From Spirosoma sordidisoli (GTDB lineage: Bacteria > Bacteroidota > Bacteroidia > Cytophagales > Spirosomataceae): DNA of 64,000 bases. The translations under genes and the position numbers were made by a program. Location of the stretch: assembly GCF_004138325.1 (NCBI RefSeq), contig NZ_SBLB01000001.1, positions 1,807,855-1,871,854 of the forward strand, given 5' to 3'. Below the pieces are notes generated by a model. That model did no database searches. It had not been told where the DNA came from and saw only the letters and a list, made by a program, of their open reading frames with translations. Positions 1 to 8,822 of the stretch are shown here, in pieces (the first letter of the stretch is position 1; each line of letters starts with the position of its first letter).

Positions 1-41
1 TGCCCCGGGTATTCAACGCGGGTATCAACATTGGCTTATAA
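1..41 (+). CDS. C-terminal end of a SusC/RagA TonB-dependent receptor (partial)
   Basis: The first bases read in frame as PRVFNAGINIGL followed by a TAA stop at 39-41. This is the usual last beta-strand of a SusC-type outer-membrane receptor and closely resembles the end of the complete SusC at 55335-58409 (ARTITGGINIGF). It lies 13 bases before a SusD-like lipoprotein, the normal susC-susD order. Only the final 12 codons are inside the window, so the call rests on the strand motif and the neighbour. Confidence 0.75.
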   Translation, partial: PRVFNAGINIGL

Positions 42-54
42 CGTATCAACAACC

Positions 55-1599
55 ATGCAGTACAAAAAACTAACCGGACTCCTGCTAACTGGCCTGGCCC
101 TGATGCTGAGCAGTTGCAACGAGTATCTGGATATAAACAACAACCCCAACAACCCCGATAAAGTCGAGGCTGCTCTGTTGCTGGCTCCCATCGAGAACCA
201 GTACGTTTTGGGTATTCAGTTCGACGCCCGCTACATCGGTTCGTACGTGCAGAACTGGCATAACGCCACTTCGGGCGTTGTCTGGGATGCGCAGGGCTAT
301 ACTCCGTCGTCCGATGCGGGTGGCGAATTGTGGCGTAGTGTTTACTGGAAAGGGGGCCGTAACCTGCTCAACCTCATCGACGATGCCCGCGCGGGTCAGA
401 AGTGGGACTATCTGGGAGTCGGCCTGCTGATGCAGGCCTGGGGCTGGCAGATGCTGACCGACGTTCACGGCGAGATCATTCTGTCCGAAGCCTACGACCT
501 CGATCCGAACAAAAACACCTTTGATTACGACACCCAGGAGGCCGTATACGCCCGGGTGGTCGAGTTGAGCCGCGAAGCGATCCAGAACCTGAACCGGGCC
601 GATGGAGCCGTATCGCAGGCCGCTCTGGCCCGGGGCGACGTCCTCTACAAAGGCGACCGCCTGAAATGGAAGAAGTTTGCCTACGGCCTGCTGGCGATCA
701 ACGCCCACCACCTGTCCAAAAAAGCCAGCCTGTACAAACCCGACCAGGTGATTGCCTATGTCGACAGCGCCTTCACCAGCAATGCCGACGATGCGCTGTT
801 TACCTTCAACGGCCTCAGTACCGCCGATGCTTCATTCTTCGGCCCAGTGCGGCAAAACCTGCAGGTATACGGCCAGTCGACGTTCATTACCCGGCTGCTC
901 GACGGGACCAACACGGCCTTCGGTGGCGTAAAAGACCCCCGGCTCCCGATCATGCTGGCCACCAGTGGCGACGGCCAGATCCGGGGCATAACCATGGGTC
1001 AGGGCCAATCGACCGCAGCCAGCGTTCCACTACCTACCCGAGTAGTGAGTCCCTGGGGTACGCAGCTGGGTATTAACCCGCCCGCTGGCACAACCGGCCG
1101 GTACATTTTCACCGACCGGGGCCCGTTTCCGCTCATGACCTACGCGCAGCTTCAGTTCATCAAGGCCGAAGCCGCCTTCATCAAAGGCGATAAGGCAACG
1201 GCGCTGGCGGCTTACCGCAAAGGCATCGAAGCCCACCTGACCGCTCCTTACGTAAACGTATCGGCCACCGACCGGGCTGCCTACCTGGCCAACCCAGCCG
1301 TAGTCCCCACCGCCGAGAATCTGGCGTTGAACCAGATCATGCTGCAGAAATACATTGCACAGTGGGGATGGGGCTTCCTGGAGCAGTGGGCCGATATGCG
1401 CCGGTATAACTACGATGCCAGCGTATTTACCGGGCTGACCCTGCCGACTACGTTCTACATCAATAATAACGGCAAAACGGTACAGCGGCTGCGTCCGCGC
1501 TACAACTCAGAGTACGTCTGGAACGCCGATGCACTGGCCAAGATTGGCGGTCTCGAACTTGATTTTCACACAAAACCGCTGTGGTTCACCCAGCCGTAA
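55..1599 (+). CDS. SusD/RagB-like nutrient-binding outer-membrane lipoprotein
   Basis: This is a surface lipoprotein expected to cap the SusC receptor whose end lies just upstream and to capture a substrate (glycan or peptide) for TonB-dependent uptake. It has 514 residues from ATG 55. A frame-open TTG at 31 is rejected because it overlaps the SusC stop and spoils the signal peptide. A lipobox LSSC places the acylated Cys at residue 21. It is followed by the N-terminal EYLDINNNPNNP segment typical of the SusD-like_2 subfamily. Late WGWGFLEQWADMRRYNYD matches the conserved C-terminal part of that family. DUF4397 follows after 18 bases in the same operon. The substrate cannot be read from the sequence. 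Confidence 0.93.
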   Translation: MQYKKLTGLLLTGLALMLSSCNEYLDINNNPNNPDKVEAALLLAPIENQYVLGIQFDARYIGSYVQNWHNATSGVVWDAQGYTPSSDAGGELWRSVYWKGGRNLLNLIDDARAGQKWDYLGVGLLMQAWGWQMLTDVHGEIILSEAYDLDPNKNTFDYDTQEAVYARVVELSREAIQNLNRADGAVSQAALARGDVLYKGDRLKWKKFAYGLLAINAHHLSKKASLYKPDQVIAYVDSAFTSNADDALFTFNGLSTADASFFGPVRQNLQVYGQSTFITRLLDGTNTAFGGVKDPRLPIMLATSGDGQIRGITMGQGQSTAASVPLPTRVVSPWGTQLGINPPAGTTGRYIFTDRGPFPLMTYAQLQFIKAEAAFIKGDKATALAAYRKGIEAHLTAPYVNVSATDRAAYLANPAVVPTAENLALNQIMLQKYIAQWGWGFLEQWADMRRYNYDASVFTGLTLPTTFYINNNGKTVQRLRPRYNSEYVWNADALAKIGGLELDFHTKPLWFTQP

Positions 1600-1617
1600 C
1601 CGCGATTTTCTCCTATC

Positions 1618-2394
1618 ATGAAGCATTCATTCATTCAGTTTATTGTCATAGGCGCGGCCGTACTGCTCGGCTGGTCGTGCGAAAAGAATACCCTGACGCT
1701 CCCCGTCGAATCGGTAACGGGCGGAGCGCGGGTCAAGCTGATCCATGCGGCTCCTGAAGCACCAGGCGTCGATCTGCTCATCGGCGGCAAAAAATTCAGT
1801 GGCTTTACTCCAGCCGGCGCGTCGACGACCAACCCCGGAACGCCCGTCCCGATCCGGTACGACAACACCTTTCCGGAGCGCGGGGCCAACTACACCATCG
1901 TACCGGCTGGCGCATCGGAGGTCACCATTACGGCCCCCGCCACGACGACCGCCGGCAGCGCCACCGTCATCAGCACCCAGAACCTGACGCTCGACGACAA
2001 CAAGTACTACTCCCTCATCGTGGCTGGCAACGCGGCCCGGCAGGAAGTGGTTCTCGTCAACGATGATTTCAGCGGGGCGCTCGATCCCAGTAAGTTTTAT
2101 GTTCGCTTCGTGAACCTGATTGCCGGCCAGAACTACGACCTCGCGCTGTCGAGTGCCAATGCGCCGGCACTGGTAGCCAATCTGCCCTACAAAGGCGTGT
2201 CGCCGTTTGTGCCGGTCGATGTGAGTAACAATGCGTCGTTTGTCCTTCGGGCATCCGGCTCTGTAACCCCCATCGGCACTTCTCTTTCGTTTACCAATAC
2301 AGCTAATGGCCGGGTACTGACGATCTACGCACGAGGTATTGCCGGCCGCACCGGCACTGTTGCCCCCGGCATCAATATCTACACGAACCGATAG
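1618..2394 (+). CDS. DUF4397 domain lipoprotein
   Basis: This 258-residue exported lipoprotein has a hydrophobic signal and a Cys at residue 21 (GWSC). The segment VKLIHAAPEAPGVDLLIGG at about residues 35-55 is the hallmark start of DUF4397, a beta-rich domain common in Bacteroidota surface proteins. A second partial copy of the pattern follows at about 160-185 (YVRFVNLIAGQNYDLAL). It lies 18 bases after the SusD-like gene and before a strong terminator, so it is the last gene of the susC-susD operon. A role as an accessory surface component of that uptake system is inferred; no enzymatic motif is visible. Confidence 0.85.
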   Translation: MKHSFIQFIVIGAAVLLGWSCEKNTLTLPVESVTGGARVKLIHAAPEAPGVDLLIGGKKFSGFTPAGASTTNPGTPVPIRYDNTFPERGANYTIVPAGASEVTITAPATTTAGSATVISTQNLTLDDNKYYSLIVAGNAARQEVVLVNDDFSGALDPSKFYVRFVNLIAGQNYDLALSSANAPALVANLPYKGVSPFVPVDVSNNASFVLRASGSVTPIGTSLSFTNTANGRVLTIYARGIAGRTGTVAPGINIYTNR

Positions 2395-2415
2395 TTTACC
2401 AATTGCTTCATTACG

Positions 2416-2454
2416 ACGCGCTCTGGCTTTCGGGCCGGAGCGCGTTTGCGTTTT
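2416..2454 (+). terminator. Rho-independent terminator after the SusC/SusD/DUF4397 operon
   Basis: Arms ACGCGCTC (2416-2423) and GAGCGCGT (2438-2445) extend with an inner GGC/GCC pairing and are followed by TTTGCGTTTT. It sits 22 bases after the DUF4397 stop and supports starting the next gene at 2529 rather than at the upstream in-frame codon at 2403. Confidence 0.75.
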
Positions 2455-2528
2455 CAGTGTACCATCGGTTGAACGAAATCTGTTTCTGCGAGTTACTCGT
2501 ATATAACTGGGCACCTGTTCATGGCCCT

Positions 2529-3668
2529 ATGGGGTATCGCATTTATATATGTAGTTGGCTGATTTGTATTGGCGAGTTCGGTCTGGCCATAGCCCAGTCT
2601 CCTGATTCGACCCAGAAACCTGCGCCCCAAAAAGCGTTCAGTCTGTTCCCGATTCCGGTTGTTTACTACACCCCCGAAACCCGTTTTGCCTTCGGAGCGG
2701 CCCTGTCGGCCACGTTCCGGTTCCGGCGCGACCATCGGCAGGTGCTGGCCGATACCGGACAAACCACCCTGACCGATTCTGACCGGCCGCGCCCGGCCAA
2801 TATTCAGTTCATCGGGGCCTATACCCAGAACCAGCAAATTCTGCTGTACACGCCGTTTCAGATCTTTTATGATCAGAATCGGTACTACATCTACGGCGAG
2901 GCTGGCTACTATCGCTATACCTACAATTTCTACGGCCTGGGCCTCCGCGAAACGCCGGCCGAAACCTACGGAGTCGATTTTCCGCGTATCCGGCTGAATG
3001 CGTTCCGGCGGGTTCGGCCAAACCTGTACGCCGGCCTGCGGTACGAGTACGAAAAATACACCGTCACCTCGGTCGAACCCGACGGGCTACTGGCCACGGG
3101 TACGGTCCCCGGCGGGCTGGGCAGTCTTATTTCCGGCGTAGGTCTCGGCCTCTTGTACGACACCCGCAACACCATTTTTTACCCCGACCGCGGTATCTTC
3201 GCCAACATCTCGTACCTCGCTCATGGACGCGCCGTGGGTAGTGAGTTCAGCTACAACCGCTACGTAGCCGATGTGTCGTTATACTACTCGCTTACCCGCC
3301 GGGCCATTCTGGCCGTCAACTCGGTCGTCAGCCTGACGGGCGGCACCGCTCCGTTCAACGCCTTATCGCTGCTGGGAAGCGGCAAACGGCTGCGCGGTTA
3401 CTACGAAGGCCGTTTCCGCGACGAAAATATGGCCCTGCTGCAAACCGAATTGCGGCTCAACGTCTGGAAACGACTGGGTGCGGTGGTATTCGGCGGGGTT
3501 GGTATTCTTGGTGATAGTAATAAATTGCTAAGGCCCGGCGCGCCCAAGGTGGCTGCCGGAGCCGGCCTGCGCGGACGCATCAACGCCGATGGCCTCAACG
3601 TTCGGGTTGACTACGGCGTCGGTAATCGATCGACAGGCCTCTATGTAACAATTGGTGAAGCGTTTTAA
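2529..3668 (+). CDS. D15/BamA-like outer-membrane beta-barrel protein
   Basis: This 379-residue protein starts at ATG 2529, with a signal peptide ending near GLAIAQ. It shows the D15 surface-antigen (Omp85) barrel pattern: the N-terminal strand PVVYYTPETRFAFGAALSATFRF, the mid motif GLLYDTRNTIFYPDRGIFANI, the LLGSGKRLRGYYEGRFRDENM motif containing the conserved RGY/F(x)GR(x)RD signature, and a terminal GLYVTIGEAF strand. POTRA repeats are absent, so it is not a full BamA or TamA. Such short barrels in Bacteroidota are of unknown function. It is separated from the upstream operon by a terminator. Confidence 0.8.
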   Translation: MGYRIYICSWLICIGEFGLAIAQSPDSTQKPAPQKAFSLFPIPVVYYTPETRFAFGAALSATFRFRRDHRQVLADTGQTTLTDSDRPRPANIQFIGAYTQNQQILLYTPFQIFYDQNRYYIYGEAGYYRYTYNFYGLGLRETPAETYGVDFPRIRLNAFRRVRPNLYAGLRYEYEKYTVTSVEPDGLLATGTVPGGLGSLISGVGLGLLYDTRNTIFYPDRGIFANISYLAHGRAVGSEFSYNRYVADVSLYYSLTRRAILAVNSVVSLTGGTAPFNALSLLGSGKRLRGYYEGRFRDENMALLQTELRLNVWKRLGAVVFGGVGILGDSNKLLRPGAPKVAAGAGLRGRINADGLNVRVDYGVGNRSTGLYVTIGEAF

Positions 3669-3723
3669 CCGGGCCGGATCAGTACGCCACCCCGTTGGCC
3701 AACCTCCTGCCCAGCCAGTGCCT

Positions 3724-4410
3724 ATGACTCTCAGTATCATAATCCCCACGCTGAACGAAGCCGCCAACATTGGCCGGCTGGTGCGTGACTTAAAAAAATA
3801 CGGAAACGATCAACTCGCCGATCTGATCGTTGTTGACGGCGGCAGTACCGATGCTACCGTCGATGAAGCCCGACAGGCCGGAGCCCGGGTGGTGAACTCG
3901 CCCCTGCCCGGCCGCGCCAACCAGATGAACGCTGGCGCCAGCCTGACGTCGGGCGAGGTGCTCTATTTCGTTCATGCCGACGTAACGATAAACCCCGATT
4001 TTGTTCAGGACATCGGCGCGGCCATCGCCAGTGGGAACGAAGCGGGCTGCTACCGGTTTCGGTTTGCCTCGTCGCACCCGCTGCTGCGGCTCAACAGCTA
4101 CGGCACCCGCTTTTCGGGCCTGATGAGCCGCGGGGGCGACCAGACCCTGTTTATCACCCGGTCGCTCTTCGACCGGCTGGGTGGCTTTCGCGAACGGTAC
4201 GTCATCATGGAAGATTTCGACATGATTGCCCGCATCCGACAGGTAGCGCCGTTCTGCATTATTCCCAAAGACGTAATCGTGTCGGCCCGGAAATACGAGT
4301 CCAACAGCTGGTTACGGGTACAGGTCGCCAACCTGACCGCGTTCTCGATGTTTTTCATGAAGGTATCGCCGGTACGCATCGCCCAGACGTATCGGCGTAT
4401 GCTGCATTGA
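3724..4410 (+). CDS. Family 2 glycosyltransferase (TIGR04283-like)
   Basis: This 228-residue cytoplasmic GT-A enzyme starts at ATG 3724. An in-frame GTG start at 3652 would overlap the preceding barrel gene. Motifs include LSIIIPTLNEAANIGRLV, VVDGGSTDATV, the pyrophosphorylase-like stretch RANQMNAGA, and FVHAD (the DxD-equivalent, HAD). GDQTLFITRSLF and MEDFDM are typical of TIGR04283 transferases. No lipid-anchoring helix is visible, only a moderately hydrophobic C-terminal stretch. The sugar donor and acceptor cannot be predicted. An AT-rich inverted repeat follows directly. Confidence 0.85.
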   Translation: MTLSIIIPTLNEAANIGRLVRDLKKYGNDQLADLIVVDGGSTDATVDEARQAGARVVNSPLPGRANQMNAGASLTSGEVLYFVHADVTINPDFVQDIGAAIASGNEAGCYRFRFASSHPLLRLNSYGTRFSGLMSRGGDQTLFITRSLFDRLGGFRERYVIMEDFDMIARIRQVAPFCIIPKDVIVSARKYESNSWLRVQVANLTAFSMFFMKVSPVRIAQTYRRMLH

Positions 4411-4411
4411 T

Positions 4412-4473
4412 AAAGTAAAAATCAGGATAAAGTATATAATATTAATATAGTATCACTTTATCATTTTTACTTT
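4412..4473. repeat. AT-rich long inverted repeat
   Basis: Arms AAAGTAAAAAT(CAG)GATAAAGT and ACTTTATCATTTTTACTTT pair over 19 bases with one 3-base insertion, around an AT-only centre. It begins one base after the glycosyltransferase stop and may end its transcript. Its AT-richness contrasts with both flanking genes. Confidence 0.7.
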
Positions 4474-4505
4474 CTACGAGTTATATACTTGTTATTACTC
4501 AATGT

Positions 4506-5495
4506 ATGAAAACAGTCTTACTAACGGGCGCCAACGGTTTTCTGGGCGGGCATCTGTGCCGCGAGCTGCTGACACGCGGCTATGCGGTACGGGCCTTTGT
4601 TCGGCCGGGCAGCGATCTGCGGGCGTTGGCAGGACTGCCGGTCGATATCTGGACGGGCGACATCCGGGATTCGGCCAGCGTGCGGGCTTCGGTATATGGC
4701 TGCGATCAGATTATTCATGCCGGTGCACTGGCGCAGGTAAACCCGGCCCGTTCGCCCATGGTGGTCGAGGTGAATGTGTACGGCACAGCGGCCGTGCTGG
4801 CGGCAGCGGTACAGGCGCGGGTAGAGCGGCTGGTCTTTGTCGGAACGGCCAACGTGTTCGGGTTCGGCAGCAAGAAACACCCCGGCGACGAGTTGTTTCC
4901 GTACATGGGGAGTCGCTACGGCCTCGACTATATGGACAGCAAGCGGGCTGCTACGGATCTGGTGTTACAGGCCGTTCGGCAGGATGGATTACCAGCCGTA
5001 CTGGTGCATCCTACGTTCATGCTCGGTCCGCTCGATTACAAGATTACCTCCAACGCCCTCCTGCTTGCTCTCTACAACCGGCAGGTTGCGGGCATACCGA
5101 TGGGTGGCAAAAATTACGTGCACGTAGCCGATGTGGCTACGGCTACCGTTAACGCCCTGACTATGGGACGCATCGGTCATTCGTATATTCTGGGCAACGA
5201 AAACCTGAGTTACCGCGAAGCCTTTACGTTATTTGCGGAATGGATGCAGGTCCAGCCGCCCCGATTACCTGTTTTGCCCCCCATGGCGTCGGCCATCGGG
5301 CGACTGAGCGACTGGAAACATCGGTTTACCGGTCAGCTCGCCCGGCTGAATTCAGCCATGACGGCCGTTGCCAACGACGGCCACTATTTCAACGTCTCGA
5401 AAGCTCGTAATGAACTCAACTTACCCACAACTGCCCTCCGCAACGCCGTTGAGCAAGCCCTCGACTGGTTCAGATGTCAGCAACTTCTCGATTGA
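4506..5495 (+). CDS. NAD-dependent epimerase/dehydratase (extended SDR)
   Basis: This 329-residue enzyme has an N-terminal Rossmann motif TGANGFLGG (residues 7-15), Asp-Ile in GDIRD, and a catalytic YMDSK (Tyr142, Lys146). The overall layout is like dihydroflavonol-4-reductase and hopanoid-associated HpnA-type reductases. The C-terminus (FTLFAEWMQVQPP...) is the usual small substrate domain. The substrate is unknown. The downstream SDR begins inside its 3' end, indicating coupled expression. Confidence 0.85.
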   Translation: MKTVLLTGANGFLGGHLCRELLTRGYAVRAFVRPGSDLRALAGLPVDIWTGDIRDSASVRASVYGCDQIIHAGALAQVNPARSPMVVEVNVYGTAAVLAAAVQARVERLVFVGTANVFGFGSKKHPGDELFPYMGSRYGLDYMDSKRAATDLVLQAVRQDGLPAVLVHPTFMLGPLDYKITSNALLLALYNRQVAGIPMGGKNYVHVADVATATVNALTMGRIGHSYILGNENLSYREAFTLFAEWMQVQPPRLPVLPPMASAIGRLSDWKHRFTGQLARLNSAMTAVANDGHYFNVSKARNELNLPTTALRNAVEQALDWFRCQQLLD

Positions 5496-6369
5496 TTCGT
5501 CTCCTGTAGCGCCGGCCCGGCCCGACTACGTGGCCCCCGTTCCGGCCGACAGACCGCGGCAGCCATTAACGGGTAAAGTAGCCATTGTAACGGGTTCTGA
5601 GTCGGGCATCGGCCGCGAAACGGCCCGCCAGCTGTGTGAGCAGGGCGCCAGTGTGGTTCTGAACGGCCTAAACCCGACCCGACTGGAACAGACACTCCGG
5701 GCCTTTCGGCAGGCGGGCTACCCGGCCGTGGGCTGCCTCGCCGACGTAACCGACTACGAACAGTGCCAGGCCCTGATCGATACTGCGGTCGAGAATTTTG
5801 GTCGCATCGATATCCTGATCACCAACGCCAGTATTTCCATGCGGGCCTACTTTGCCGACCTGACGCCGGACGTGTTCAGGCGAGTGATGGACAGCAACAT
5901 CTACGGATCGGTTTACCCGCTCAAAGCCGCCCTGCCTTACCTGACCGAATCGGCCGGCAGCGTTACGTTTATCTCCAGCATTTCGGCCCTGAACGGTATG
6001 CCCAGCGGATCGGCCTACTGCGCGGGGAAAGCCGCCCTGTCTAACCTGGCCCACACCCTCCGGCTCGAACTCCACAGCACCGGCATTCACATCGGCGTGG
6101 TGCATATCGGGTTTACCCAGAACGACCCCGACAAGCGCGTTCTCGACGCTGCCGGGCAACCCGTACCCATTGCGTACCGGAATCCGCGCTGGCAGATGAG
6201 CCAGACGCAGGTGGCGCTGGCCATTCTGCGGCATATCCGCACCCGCCGGCAACGCACCATTCTTTCGCCCACGGGCATGCTGATTCATGTCATGACTACG
6301 TATTTTCCCCGCCTGGCCGACCGCATCGTTCTCTGGACCATGAAGCAGTGGCCCCGGTCGTATGAGTGA
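5410..6369 (+). CDS. Classical short-chain dehydrogenase/reductase
   Basis: This is a 319-residue SDR with a proline-rich, apparently disordered N-terminal 50 residues, then GKVAIVTGSESGIGRE (nucleotide-binding TGxxxGIG), ITNAS (NNAG equivalent), SFISS-like serine in VTFISSISALNG, and the catalytic YCAGK. ATG 5410 is the nearest start with a continuous frame, giving an 86-base overlap with the epimerase. This is unusually long, so a later non-ATG start is possible. The tail RTILSPTGMLIHVMTTYFPRLADRIV resembles short-chain reductases with a C-terminal membrane-associating helix. Substrate unknown; it is likely in one pathway with the epimerase. Confidence 0.85.
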   Translation: MNSTYPQLPSATPLSKPSTGSDVSNFSIDSSPVAPARPDYVAPVPADRPRQPLTGKVAIVTGSESGIGRETARQLCEQGASVVLNGLNPTRLEQTLRAFRQAGYPAVGCLADVTDYEQCQALIDTAVENFGRIDILITNASISMRAYFADLTPDVFRRVMDSNIYGSVYPLKAALPYLTESAGSVTFISSISALNGMPSGSAYCAGKAALSNLAHTLRLELHSTGIHIGVVHIGFTQNDPDKRVLDAAGQPVPIAYRNPRWQMSQTQVALAILRHIRTRRQRTILSPTGMLIHVMTTYFPRLADRIVLWTMKQWPRSYE

Positions 6370-6381
6370 CCGGCTCCGCTG

Positions 6382-7497
6382 TTACAGCCCGATCGCCAGC
6401 CGCACGCCCGGATACACGTTCTTGAAGAAGCCGTTCATGTATAGCTCCGGCTGTACCCTGAACAAGCCTTTCTGATATACCGTACCACCCAGCTGGATGG
6501 TATTTCGGTCGAAGTAAGGCCCGCTTCGGTAGACCGGCAAGCCAACGAAGAACGACCCCAGCTGTCGGCTGAACGGGTTGGCTTTGCCCCCGCTGGCCGG
6601 TTGGTAAAAAGCGACCCCCACGGTCAGAAAATCGTTCCGGAAGGTTTGAAACCGACCGTCGGCGGCTGTCTGCGCGAAGAAGAAGCTGGACGAGTAGCCA
6701 ATGCCGTAGCTAACGTTCCGGTATCGGTTCGGAATCAACTGCAGATCGAGCTTCAGCGACGGTACCCACTGGTTTCGGACCAGCCCGACGCCAAAGCCCG
6801 GCTGAATGCTGATGAAAGGCGCCCGGGCCAGCCCCGGCCCGATAAACTTCGCTTTCTCGTCGGTGCCCTGTACCATGTCGAACCCCATTTTCGGGTTGGT
6901 CAGGTCGTGCGCCTTGTACTGCTGTACAGATGCCAGCGCCGTTTCTACTTTGCCGTTAACGCCACCCCGCGCCAGCATCGGCCCAATATCGGCCAGGCTG
7001 TTGATGAACAGGTACATCACGAAAGCCTCCGACGACCCTCTCTTACGGACGTCGCTACTGGCGGGTACGTCGGTAGTCCAGCTGATCTGCAGCGTATCCT
7101 GCTGCGTTTTTACGCTGAGCGGGGCATTCCGGTTGCGAAACCGAAACGACGACACGACCTGCGGCCAGACCCGCACCTCCAGCGACCGGTCGGGCTGCCC
7201 CAGCCGGAACCTGGCATGGACCGCATGAGTAGGGTTTTGGATGGTGTCGGCAACCTGCTGGTAGTCGGCCACGAACAGGCGAAGGACCGAGTCGACGTTC
7301 TGCCGCTGGCGAACCTGTGCGTACCGGTCAAAGCCGATCAGGAGTGTGTTGCGCTGCCCCAGATCGATCTCGATATGGCTCAGTCCGTCGAAATTGTGTT
7401 TATGGTTGGGTGTTTGCAGATGCGACCCGGTTTGCTGGGCCATAGCGGTTCCGGTCATGCTAAGCAGGAGCACAACGAGCTGGTTGATTAAACGCAT
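6382..7497 (-). CDS. Exported protein of unknown function, probable beta-barrel C-terminus
   Basis: This 371-residue protein has a clear signal peptide (MRLINQLVVLLLSMTGTAMAQ). I do not recognise a named family. Residues 35-140 look like a beta-sandwich with repeated SxxVRV-type strands resembling GIN/DUF2807-like adhesin segments. From about 225 on there are alternating amphipathic strands (FISIQPGFGVGLVRNQW, YGIGYSSSFFFAQ) and a terminal VYPGVRLAIGL suggesting an outer-membrane barrel. It begins 14 bases after the anti-sigma gene on the same strand, so it is probably the third gene of the sigma operon and perhaps an envelope target or sensor of it. Confidence 0.7.
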   Translation of the reverse strand: MRLINQLVVLLLSMTGTAMAQQTGSHLQTPNHKHNFDGLSHIEIDLGQRNTLLIGFDRYAQVRQRQNVDSVLRLFVADYQQVADTIQNPTHAVHARFRLGQPDRSLEVRVWPQVVSSFRFRNRNAPLSVKTQQDTLQISWTTDVPASSDVRKRGSSEAFVMYLFINSLADIGPMLARGGVNGKVETALASVQQYKAHDLTNPKMGFDMVQGTDEKAKFIGPGLARAPFISIQPGFGVGLVRNQWVPSLKLDLQLIPNRYRNVSYGIGYSSSFFFAQTAADGRFQTFRNDFLTVGVAFYQPASGGKANPFSRQLGSFFVGLPVYRSGPYFDRNTIQLGGTVYQKGLFRVQPELYMNGFFKNVYPGVRLAIGL

Positions 7498-7511
7498 ACT
7501 AAGGGGTTGAT

Positions 7512-8222
7512 TTAAGGATTCAACGGGAGAGTTAAGGTCGGCGTAGCGGCATCAACGGGTGCGGGTCCGGGCGCACCCGTACCCAGCCGCACAAATCGGT
7601 CGGTGCGGTGCGGAGTAGGTCTGATTTCGTCTTCGGTTTGTAATTCATTCAGATGTACGACCTGAAACCGGCGGGTTTTAGCCGCCGACGTCGACGCGGG
7701 CTTACCGGCACTGGCAACCACCGCGGGCGTTGTGGGTACTGACGCTTCGGGGGCGTTTATAGTGGCTACAGGTTCTGCCAGAGTTTTCGGTAACTGCGGG
7801 TCGGCAGTAGTCTGGACCGGGGCGACGGCCGGAGCGGGCGATTTTCTGACTCGTCCGGAAACGACCGCTACTTCGCGTGGTACCGAAACGCGCTCCGGCG
7901 CAGGTCTGTACGTCCGAACGGGCGCCGAAGCAGCCGCTGGCGGAGCAGGCTGGCGCTCTTCTGTTTGGCGCGCCAGCCCGGTTGCCGACTCCGGCCGGGG
8001 GTTTACGCTCAGCCAGACAACCAGCACCGCGATCAGGCAGGCAGCTACTGCGCCCCCAACCCGCCACCAGGGCCAGCGGACGGGCTTTTCCTGCATGGCT
8101 GGCCGCAGCTGTTTCCAGACGCGGTCGGGGTCGAAGGCCGACCCGGGCGGTGGCCCGTCGGGAAGCCGGTCGAGCGACTGCCGCACCCACTGATCAAGCG
8201 TTTCGTCGGGTTGCTGTTTCAT
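7512..8222 (-). CDS. Probable membrane anti-sigma factor
   Basis: This 236-residue protein has a short acidic cytoplasmic N-terminus (MKQQPDETLDQWVRQSLDRL), one transmembrane helix at about 51-68 (VGGAVAACLIAVLVVWLSV) and a Pro/Ala/Thr-rich periplasmic tail. This is the architecture of Bacteroidota anti-sigma proteins paired with ECF factors. Its start overlaps the ECF sigma gene by 29 bases, implying translational coupling. No zinc-binding HxxxCxxC motif is visible, so it is not a ZAS-type anti-sigma. The function is assigned from architecture and position. Confidence 0.75.
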   Translation of the reverse strand: MKQQPDETLDQWVRQSLDRLPDGPPPGSAFDPDRVWKQLRPAMQEKPVRWPWWRVGGAVAACLIAVLVVWLSVNPRPESATGLARQTEERQPAPPAAASAPVRTYRPAPERVSVPREVAVVSGRVRKSPAPAVAPVQTTADPQLPKTLAEPVATINAPEASVPTTPAVVASAGKPASTSAAKTRRFQVVHLNELQTEDEIRPTPHRTDRFVRLGTGAPGPAPVDAATPTLTLPLNP

Positions 8223-8751
8223 AGCCGTATTGGGTTAACCAGGTCTGTAACAAAGCCCGGGCTTTGCTCAACTGCGATTTTGATGTGTTCTCCGAAATAC
8301 CGAGCTGATCGGCTATTTCACGGTGCGAGAAGCCCTCGATGGCGTATAGGTTGAACACCGTCCGATAACCCGGCGGCAGCTCCCGAATTAGGGCGTAGAT
8401 CCGCTCGGCATCCAGCCCCGCATCGGGCTGGGGGTCCGGGTCGGCATACGCTTCGGCGCTGTCGTCGGTCTGGAACACCGGCAGGCATCGGTTGGCCCGC
8501 AGGTATTGCAGCGCTTCGTTGACCACGATCCGGCGGAGCCAGGCTTCCAGTCCGGTATCGGTGCGGTAACTGAAGTCGCCAATCGCCCGGAACGCTTTCA
8601 GGAACCCATTCATCAGCACCTCTTCGGCTTCCGGTTCATTCCGGACATAACGGAGGCTCACCCGAAACAGCCGACCGGCATACTGATCGAACAGCCGCTT
8701 CTGGGCAAAGGCGTTACCCCGTTGGCATTGTTCGACCAGTTGCTGTGACAT
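8194..8751 (-). CDS. ECF-type RNA polymerase sigma factor (sigma-70 family)
   Basis: This 185-residue protein carries region 2 (LFDQYAGRLFRVSLRYVRN through EEVLMNGFLKAFRAI, residues about 20-60, which melts and binds the -10 element) and region 4 (LPPGYRTVFNLYAIEGFSHREIADQLGISENTSKSQLSKAR, about 120-165, helix-turn-helix). It is the first gene of a three-gene minus-strand operon with the anti-sigma and an exported barrel-like protein, the usual cell-envelope signalling layout. The initiating stimulus cannot be inferred. Confidence 0.93.
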   Translation of the reverse strand: MSQQLVEQCQRGNAFAQKRLFDQYAGRLFRVSLRYVRNEPEAEEVLMNGFLKAFRAIGDFSYRTDTGLEAWLRRIVVNEALQYLRANRCLPVFQTDDSAEAYADPDPQPDAGLDAERIYALIRELPPGYRTVFNLYAIEGFSHREIADQLGISENTSKSQLSKARALLQTWLTQYGYETATRRNA

Positions 8752-8822
8752 GCGATGAGTACGATTCGTATGGGTTTCAATGACAGTAATGCCTGCCCCG
8801 GCAAAAGGGTTGCCTGACGTAT

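Noticed and set aside
2403-2528. Upstream start of the D15-like protein
   Set aside because: The stretch contains the terminator of the previous operon and gives no signal peptide; ATG 2529 does.
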